A stretch of DNA of 10,564 nt from Moraxellaceae bacterium AER2_44_116 (GTDB lineage Bacteria; Pseudomonadota; Gammaproteobacteria; Pseudomonadales; Moraxellaceae): NCBI GenBank assembly GCA_006546595.1, contig VIAD01000010.1:115609-126172 (forward strand), given 5' to 3'. The notes beneath the pieces are model-generated. The model saw only the letters and a list, made by a program, of their open reading frames with translations. It was not told the origin of the DNA and searched no databases. How positions within the stretch are numbered: the first letter of the stretch is position 1; every line of letters starts with the position of its first letter. Shown here in pieces: positions 5,736-10,564 of this stretch. Position numbers and translations under genes: made by a program.

Positions 5736-6120
5736 GGAAAATTCCTATTTATTTGTGTATGGCACCTTGCGTCCACGGTCAGGGCACGAAATGAGTTGCT
5801 GGCTGGCAGAAAAGTCTCATTATATCGGTGCAGCAACATTAAAAGGTCAATTGTATCAAGTCAGTTACTATCCCGCGTTAGTGGCAGGTAATGAGTGGGT
5901 GCTGGGAGATGTCTATGCCTGTCCCTCAGACGTATGGCCGCATTTAGATATTTTTGAAGAAGCGGTGGGGCTAGAGCCTGAATATGAACGTCATTTGACA
6001 CCTATATTACTCGCAACAGGTCAATGGTTGAGTGCTTGGGTGTATTGGTATCAACAACCAACTACAAGTCTTAAACCTGTAGTTGGCGGTGATTGGTTGA
6101 CCTTTGTCAATGTTACTTAG
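5734..6120 (+). CDS. Gamma-glutamylcyclotransferase-like protein (YtfP/AIG2 family)
   Basis: Small 128-residue cytosolic protein of the gamma-glutamylcyclotransferase fold, whose members release 5-oxoproline from gamma-glutamyl amines or peptides; the substrate here is unknown. The family mark FVYGTLRP (7-14) forms the substrate loop. YPALV (46-50) and the segment LDIFEEAVG (71-79) follow, the latter holding the likely catalytic glutamate (E75 or E76), then EYER (83-86). I chose the ATG at 5734 because it places YGTLR at the usual distance from the N-terminus; an in-frame ATG at 5719 would add five residues and lie wholly within maf. Only a weak GAGAG (5720-5724) precedes the start. Unusually, the gene overlaps a neighbour at both ends: 2 bases with maf and 8 with prc. 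Its promoter must lie inside maf. Confidence 0.85.
   Translation: MENSYLFVYGTLRPRSGHEMSCWLAEKSHYIGAATLKGQLYQVSYYPALVAGNEWVLGDVYACPSDVWPHLDIFEEAVGLEPEYERHLTPILLATGQWLSAWVYWYQQPTTSLKPVVGGDWLTFVNVT
6058..6086. terminator. Perfect inverted repeat inside the cyclotransferase gene; possible prc terminator
   Basis: CCAACTACA (6058-6066) and TGTAGTTGG (6078-6086) are perfectly complementary over 9 bp with an 11-base loop. The repeat lies within codons ~109-118 of the plus-strand gene and 26 bases past the prc stop on the minus strand. In the prc direction the stem is followed by TTGTTG, a modest T-rich tail, so it may terminate prc transcription. No T-tract follows on the plus side. Confidence 0.4.
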
Positions 6121-8257
6121 CAGCAGCTACGGGTTTACTGGCAGTCTCTTTTTTAGCGATTTTTGCGTCAGGCAGTATCGTATCTAAGAGAATTTGAGCG
6201 GCTTCGGTGACAAACGCTTCATCTTCGGGCTTCTCTTTTTTACTAGGTTCAGCAAACTCCTCTGGAACTGCCGCATTTTCCTCATCATTCGCAGCTTCTG
6301 CTTCACGCCATGTTTTTAACAAGGCTTGGCCTTTAGCGGTACGACGTTCATTTTCAATAGCAAGACGTTTAGCATCCAGTTCGTCTTGTTCTTTGCGACG
6401 TTTAGCTTCATTCAACGAAATAGCCGTGTCTTTTTTCAATGTTTCAGCTAAAGCAATTTGTTCATTTAGATAGCGGAAGTCGGGATCATTGCCTTGACGC
6501 TGTTGAGATTTAATCCGTAACGCGGGTAATTGATGACTAAAACCGTTGTAAGGCAAGTAACGTGCGGAGTCAATGGTATCCCATGGAAGTGCATTTTCTA
6601 AGGCTGACTCGCCAATATCCGCGCCTTGAAAAACATTGGGAAAGGTGATGTCAGCTTCTACGCCTTTATGTTGGGTGCTAGCACCTGAAATACGGTAAAA
6701 CTTGGCTTCCGTGAGTTTAAGTTGACCATGATTCAAGTCGCGTAGCGATTGCACTGTGCCTTTGCCAAAACTGGTTGAGCCAACAATTAAGCCACGACCA
6801 TAATCTTGGATAGCTCCTGCAAAAATTTCGGCTGCCGATGCAGATAAACGATTTACCATCACAATCAATGGTCCACTATACGCAACGGAGGAGTCTGAGT
6901 CGCCAAGTAATTCAACTTCACCATTCGCATTTTTGACTTGGACGGTAGGACCCGTTTCAATAAATAAACCAACTAGAGAATTGGCTTCACTTAAAGAGCC
7001 GCCGCCATTATTACGCAAGTCCAAGACCAGACCATCAACTTTTTCGGTTTTTAACTCATTGATTAAACGGGAGACATCGCGTGTTGTACTGCGGTAATAA
7101 GGGTCGCCAGCTTGCATGGCAGCAAAGTCGGCATAAAACGTCGGTAAAGCAATCACGCCAATTTTATAGGGCTTGTTATTACGTGTTAGTTCAATGATGC
7201 GTTTTTTGGCTGCTTGTTCTTCGAGTTTAATCGTTTTGCGCGTAATAGTAACCACTTTGGTTTGATGTTCATCAACCGCACTGGCAGGAAGAATTTGCAA
7301 ACGTACAATACTGTCTTTTGGACCACGAATTAAATCGACGACCTCATCAATCCGCCAACCAATCACATCAACAAAGTCTTCATTGGCTTGAGCAACGGCG
7401 ACAATACGATCACCGGGTTTTAACTGTTTGGATTTTTCCGCAGGCCCAGCAGGGACTAAACGCACTATTTTTGTATATTCGTCTTCGCCTTGTAAAACAG
7501 CACCAATACCTTCTAACGACAAACTCATATTGATGTTAAAGTTTTCAGAGGTGCGTGGTGAAAAGTATTCGGTATGGGGATCATAGCTTTCAGCAAACGA
7601 GTTCATGAAAATCTGAAACACATCATCTGCTTTATTACGATTCATATTGTTAAGTTGGGTTTGATAACGCTTGGTCAACATTTTAGTGATGGCGGCATCA
7701 TCTTTACCTGACAATCGTAAACTCAATACGGTGGACATCAAACGTCTATGCCATAAGTCATCAAGCTCTTCGGTTGATTTCGCCCAAGGTGCGTCTTCAC
7801 GTTTGGTTTCTAAACTCAGGTTTTTACTAAAATCGAGGTTTTCAATACCTTGTGAGAGTTCACGCAAAACGTGATTTAAGCGTTCAGTGCCACGTTGTTG
7901 AAAACGGCTATAAATTAAAAAGGCATGGTCAAGTTCGCCTTTGGTTAAATCATCATCAAGTAGTAGGCGATAAGCTTCAAATTCTTTAATGTCACTGGCT
8001 AAAAAATAACTACGACTACCATCTAAGTCTTTGAGGTAACGTGTAAAGATGAGGTTGGAGAGCGCATCATTGAGTTTTTTATGTTCGTAATGTAGGTGTT
8101 TAAGCATTAACACACTAGAGCGCGCCGCTTTGACTTCTTCTTTGCTGGGCTCAAGTTGTGTGGGAGCAGCTGCTTGTTTGGCAAAAACGGCTGAAAAAAA
8201 TACTAAGCCACCAAAAGCGGCTGACCAAATCACATGTTTACGAGAAATTACGGCCAT
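6113..8257 (-). CDS. prc: Periplasmic tail-specific (C-terminal processing) protease Prc
   Basis: S41 serine protease of the periplasm that degrades proteins from their C-termini. In E. coli it works with the adaptor NlpI on MepS and processes FtsI, linking it to peptidoglycan growth. At 714 residues it is slightly longer than E. coli Prc (682). A signal peptide covers ~1-27, with probable cleavage after AVFA. A helical N-terminal domain (~40-240) is followed by a PDZ domain (~244-323; GPAEKSKQLKPGDRIVAV) and the S41 core (~360-555) with DLRNNGGG (413-420). The triad-like residues are S474 in SASAAEIF, D485 in AIQDYGRG and K499 in SFGKGTVQ, with spacing identical to E. coli S430/D441/K455. 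A charged, probably coiled-coil region (~610-665) and a Lys/Ala-rich tail end the protein. No strong Shine-Dalgarno precedes the ATG. Divergent from nagZ. Confidence 0.96.
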   Translation of the reverse strand: MAVISRKHVIWSAAFGGLVFFSAVFAKQAAAPTQLEPSKEEVKAARSSVLMLKHLHYEHKKLNDALSNLIFTRYLKDLDGSRSYFLASDIKEFEAYRLLLDDDLTKGELDHAFLIYSRFQQRGTERLNHVLRELSQGIENLDFSKNLSLETKREDAPWAKSTEELDDLWHRRLMSTVLSLRLSGKDDAAITKMLTKRYQTQLNNMNRNKADDVFQIFMNSFAESYDPHTEYFSPRTSENFNINMSLSLEGIGAVLQGEDEYTKIVRLVPAGPAEKSKQLKPGDRIVAVAQANEDFVDVIGWRIDEVVDLIRGPKDSIVRLQILPASAVDEHQTKVVTITRKTIKLEEQAAKKRIIELTRNNKPYKIGVIALPTFYADFAAMQAGDPYYRSTTRDVSRLINELKTEKVDGLVLDLRNNGGGSLSEANSLVGLFIETGPTVQVKNANGEVELLGDSDSSVAYSGPLIVMVNRLSASAAEIFAGAIQDYGRGLIVGSTSFGKGTVQSLRDLNHGQLKLTEAKFYRISGASTQHKGVEADITFPNVFQGADIGESALENALPWDTIDSARYLPYNGFSHQLPALRIKSQQRQGNDPDFRYLNEQIALAETLKKDTAISLNEAKRRKEQDELDAKRLAIENERRTAKGQALLKTWREAEAANDEENAAVPEEFAEPSKKEKPEDEAFVTEAAQILLDTILPDAKIAKKETASKPVAAAK

Positions 8258-8430
8258 GAGTGTCTTGAATAATTAACGCCAGCGGACTACTGGCTGTTCC
8301 TCATTATAGAGAGCCTTGATTCAATTTTATAGCGGTCAAACCTTAAAAAAACACACAACATTTACCTGAATCATCGCTTATCATTAAACAATTACTTTAA
8401 GACAACACTTTTGATAAAAAGGAGGGCGAT
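8258..8430. promoter_or_regulatory. Divergent prc-nagZ control region
   Basis: The 173 bases hold no gene. A perfect minus-strand TATAAT at 8308-8303 is the best -10 for prc, about 46 bases before its start codon. The nearest good -35-like sequence, TTGACC at 8339-8334, is 25 bases away, too far, so the -35 is unresolved. Between this -10 and the gene, GCCAG/CTGGC (8278-8294) forms a 5-bp hairpin with a 7-base loop in the prc leader. For nagZ no clear promoter stands out in the AT-rich stretch 8340-8415, but AGGAGGG (8420-8426) is a strong ribosome binding site four bases from its ATG. Confidence 0.4.
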
Positions 8431-9450
8431 ATGAATGGCGCATTAATGCTGGATTTAGTGGGTTTAGAACTCGATGCAGAAGAAAAAGAAATATTACAGC
8501 ATCCTCATGTTGGCGGTTTGATCTTCTTTGCCCGTAATTACACAGGTCCTGAACAAATTCAAGCATTGGTCAACAGTGTGCGCGCGGTGCGACCTGAAAT
8601 TATTATTGCCGTTGACCAAGAAGGCGGACGGGTACAGCGTTTTCGTGATGGTTTTGTCAAATTACCACCGATGAAAGTCTTTGGTGATACCTTTGCCTAT
8701 GACCCGATAAAAGCGCGAGAGTTAGCGCATCAATGTGGTTGGTTGATGGCGGCCGAAGTCTTGGCAGTGGGTGTTGATATTAGTTTTGCGCCCATTTTGG
8801 ATGTCGATTGTGGTTTAAGCAAAGTGATTGGCAATCGTTCGTTTCATGCTGATCCCGAAGTCGCGGTGATATTATTACGCGAGTTTATTCATGGCATGCA
8901 CGAAGCAGGTATGGCGGCAACGGGTAAACATTTTCCAGGTCATGGTTCTGTGGAGGCGGATTCACATGTTGCTATTCCTGTGGATTACCGATGTTTTGCC
9001 GAAATTAATGCTTTAGATTTAATCCCGTTTAAAGCCTTGAGTTCGGAGTTACAAGGCATTATGCCTGCCCATGTCATTTACCCTGAAGTGGATAGTAAAC
9101 CTGCGGGTTTTTCGCCCATTTGGTTGCAAGATGTTTTACGTCAGTCTTTAGGATTTAATGGCGTGATTTTTTCGGATGATTTAAGTATGGAAGGTGCGGG
9201 CGTGGTGGGTGGTTATGCGGATCGTGCCGATGCTGCTTTAGAAGCGGGTTGCGATATGGTGTTAGCCTGTAATCAACGTGCAGGTGCAATTCAAATTTTA
9301 GAGTATTTAGAAAAGTATCCGCGTATTCCTCATCAACATCGTTTTGATGCTTTGCGCGGTAAAGGCAAGCTGAAATGGAATGATTTAACGAAGAGTCCAC
9401 AGTGGTTAGCCGCCGAAGAAGCGATTCGTAGCATTATGGTGATGTCATAA
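8431..9450 (+). CDS. nagZ: Beta-N-acetylhexosaminidase NagZ
   Basis: Cytosolic family 3 glycosidase that removes N-acetylglucosamine from GlcNAc-anhydroMurNAc muropeptides in peptidoglycan recycling; in bacteria with inducible AmpC its products signal through AmpR. The protein has 339 residues, against 341 in E. coli, as a single TIM barrel. Visible signatures are MLDLVGLELDAEEKEIL (6-22), VDQEGGRVQRFR (61-72), KHFPGHG (166-172), the Asp-His catalytic dyad in EADSH (D177, H179), MPAHVIY (211-217), and the nucleophile D249 in FSDDLSMEG. The strong AGGAGGG site fixes the ATG. It is divergent from prc, also an envelope-maintenance gene, and is followed after 34 bases by a transporter gene that may be co-transcribed. 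No ampR, ampD or anhydromuropeptide kinase gene lies nearby. Confidence 0.96.
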   Translation: MNGALMLDLVGLELDAEEKEILQHPHVGGLIFFARNYTGPEQIQALVNSVRAVRPEIIIAVDQEGGRVQRFRDGFVKLPPMKVFGDTFAYDPIKARELAHQCGWLMAAEVLAVGVDISFAPILDVDCGLSKVIGNRSFHADPEVAVILLREFIHGMHEAGMAATGKHFPGHGSVEADSHVAIPVDYRCFAEINALDLIPFKALSSELQGIMPAHVIYPEVDSKPAGFSPIWLQDVLRQSLGFNGVIFSDDLSMEGAGVVGGYADRADAALEAGCDMVLACNQRAGAIQILEYLEKYPRIPHQHRFDALRGKGKLKWNDLTKSPQWLAAEEAIRSIMVMS

Positions 9451-9484
9451 TTTTACCCCTTCATGGTATTGGAATGACAAGCGA

Positions 9485-10417
9485 ATGACGAATTCTGGCA
9501 AGTCTGACTTGATGCTAGTTGGCGTGACTCTGCTGGCGGCGGTTAGCTGGATTATGTCGCGTGAGGCGGTGTTACTGATGCCGCCTTTGCTATTTATGGC
9601 GTTTCGGTTTTTGTTAGCTGCATCTTTATTGGCGGTGATTGGTTTTCGGCAATTAAGATCAATGGGCTTTCAGGCATTCAAACGTAGTCTTAGCGTGGGT
9701 GTGGTATTTGCCGTTGCCATGAGTTGTTGGGTGATGGGGATTTTTACGGGTACGCACGTTGGTGAAGGGGCGTTTCTCACCAGTTTGGGCGTGGTACTTG
9801 TGCCTGTCATGGGGCGTTTGTTTTTTGGTGAGGCGCAAGCACGAAGTAATTGGTTTGCACTACCCGTGGCTGCTACAGGTTTGGCGTTATTGTCGCTGCA
9901 ACATGGCTTTAGTTTAGAGATGGGGCAAATATTTTATCTGACGGCAGCGATTATTTTTGCGTTGTTTTTTCGGCTGAATACTCAAGCGGTTAATGCTCGC
10001 ACTGTTGTCGCTAGTGATGGCCGAGAAGTACATGAATCGGGCGTACCTGCGATTGCGTTGACTTCTATTGTATTAGCGATGGTCGGCATTGTTGCAGGTG
10101 TCTTATCGCTGATTTTTGAGCAGTGGTTGGAGGCTGTACAGCATTTTTCTTCTGCAATGGCAGGTTGGATTATTGCCAGTGCGGTGGTGGGAACATCGGC
10201 TCGATTTTTATTGCAGACCTATGCTCAAAGTTTGTCGAATAACACGCATGGTGTGGTGATTATGGTGGTTGAGCCTGTATGGGTGGCACTATTAGCCGCC
10301 GCTTGGTACGGGGAGAGTATGTCGGGGCAGCAGTTGGCGGGTTGTGGCTTGATTCTTTTGGCTTTGCTTATCAGTCGCGCTAGTGTTTTACGTTATTGGT
10401 TGAAGTCGTTGTGTTGA
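9485..10417 (+). CDS. EamA-family (DMT superfamily) transporter
   Basis: Inner-membrane protein of 310 residues with about ten hydrophobic segments arranged as two EamA repeats (~9-137 and ~148-297), the drug/metabolite transporter fold. Family members export or import amino acids, nucleosides or other small metabolites; the substrate cannot be told. Visible are the first helices from LMLVGVTLL and RFLLAASLLAVIGF, the repeat-one end VVLVPVMGRLFFGE (102-115), and the better conserved counterpart VVEPVWVALLAAAWYGE (261-277) with the typical Glu-Pro at 263-264. The loop at ~165-187 between halves is long and polar. The ATG lacks a good ribosome site (GGAA lies 11 bases upstream), so translation may depend partly on nagZ, 34 bases before. 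A role in moving NagZ products is conceivable from position only. Confidence 0.85.
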   Translation: MTNSGKSDLMLVGVTLLAAVSWIMSREAVLLMPPLLFMAFRFLLAASLLAVIGFRQLRSMGFQAFKRSLSVGVVFAVAMSCWVMGIFTGTHVGEGAFLTSLGVVLVPVMGRLFFGEAQARSNWFALPVAATGLALLSLQHGFSLEMGQIFYLTAAIIFALFFRLNTQAVNARTVVASDGREVHESGVPAIALTSIVLAMVGIVAGVLSLIFEQWLEAVQHFSSAMAGWIIASAVVGTSARFLLQTYAQSLSNNTHGVVIMVVEPVWVALLAAAWYGESMSGQQLAGCGLILLALLISRASVLRYWLKSLC

Positions 10418-10432
10418 GTTGATTGGTAAGTG

Positions 10433-10490
10433 TAGGATGAATTGACGGAGAAAACCCATCATTTTTGGGATTTGAAAATGGTGAATGGTT
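10433..10490. repeat. Decayed palindromic intergenic repeat
   Basis: AACC-CATCATTTT (10453-10465) pairs with AAAATGGTG-aat-GGTT (10475-10490) over 13 positions, with one G-T pair and a 3-base bulge, round a 9-base loop. A second, weaker pairing joins GATGAATT (10437-10444) to AACCCATC (10453-10460), matching 6 of 8. The pattern TAGGATG...AACCCATCA recalls dispersed palindromic repeats common between gammaproteobacterial genes; that link is from memory. It lies 15 bases after the transporter stop and might act as a weak terminator. Confidence 0.4.
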
Positions 10491-10511
10491 ATCAAAAATT
10501 AGTGCATAAGC

Positions 10512-10564
10512 GAGCCTGTAAATTAAACTGTGTAAACGTTTAAATTTAGATACCCTTTTAAAGG
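10512..10564 (+). mobile_element. Possible left end of an IS256-like insertion sequence, cut by window edge
   Basis: GCCTGTAAATTAAACTGTGT followed by AAAC (from 10514) has the shape of IS256/Mutator-type terminal repeats, which typically read like gtc-TGTA-AT-rich-TGTGTAAA. The last 11 bases, CCTTTTAAAGG, are a near-palindrome whose AAAGG could start the ribosome site of a transposase just beyond the edge. The bases here are more AT-rich than the genes. There is no transposase, partner repeat or target duplication within the window, so this is a pattern match only. Confidence 0.3.

Noticed and set aside
1..10564. CRISPR array, tRNA/rRNA genes, phage or defence genes
   Set aside because: No regularly spaced repeats, no tRNA-like cloverleaf, and every sizeable coding region is explained by a housekeeping family.

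Overview
The window is a chromosomal, mostly housekeeping stretch of a gammaproteobacterium. RNase E begins MKRMLINAT and is close to the Enterobacteria/Pseudomonas form throughout its catalytic half. The order rne (divergent) - rluC - HAD hydrolase - S49 peptidase - maf/yceF resembles the layout I recall from Pseudomonas. The AT-leaning codon use would fit a sulfur- or methane-oxidising type gammaproteobacterium (for example Thiotrichales), but genus is a guess. No phage, CRISPR, toxin or defence gene is recognisable.

Layout. 1-1981 (minus): RNase E, truncated by the window edge inside its C-terminal scaffold. 1982-2528: a 547-base divergent control region with several strong hairpins. The one next to the rne start codon overlaps its ribosome binding site, and another sits at the predicted 5' end of the rluC message. 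2529-5117 (plus): a likely operon of rluC (23S rRNA pseudouridine synthase), a HAD phosphatase whose start overlaps the rluC end, and a membrane-anchored SppA-type peptidase, closed by a hairpin at 5128-5149. 5154-5735 (minus): maf-2/yceF nucleotide pyrophosphatase. 5734-6120 (plus): a small gamma-glutamylcyclotransferase-like protein; its ATG and that of maf share one CATG. 6113-8257 (minus): the periplasmic tail-specific protease Prc, convergent with and overlapping the cyclotransferase gene by 8 bases. 8258-8430: divergent promoter region. 8431-9450 (plus): NagZ, of peptidoglycan recycling. 9485-10417 (plus): an EamA/DMT transporter. 10418-10564: AT-rich non-coding DNA with a decayed palindromic repeat and what may be the first ~50 bases of an IS256-like insertion sequence, cut by the window edge.

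Functionally the genes fall into RNA processing and modification (rne, rluC), envelope protein and peptidoglycan turnover (sppA, prc, nagZ) and small-metabolite clean-up (HAD, maf, cyclotransferase). I found no convincing new multi-gene system. The points most worth checking are compact control features: the rne and rluC leader structures, the back-to-back overlapping starts at 5733-5736, the intragenic hairpin at 6058-6086, and the candidate mobile-element boundary at the right edge.
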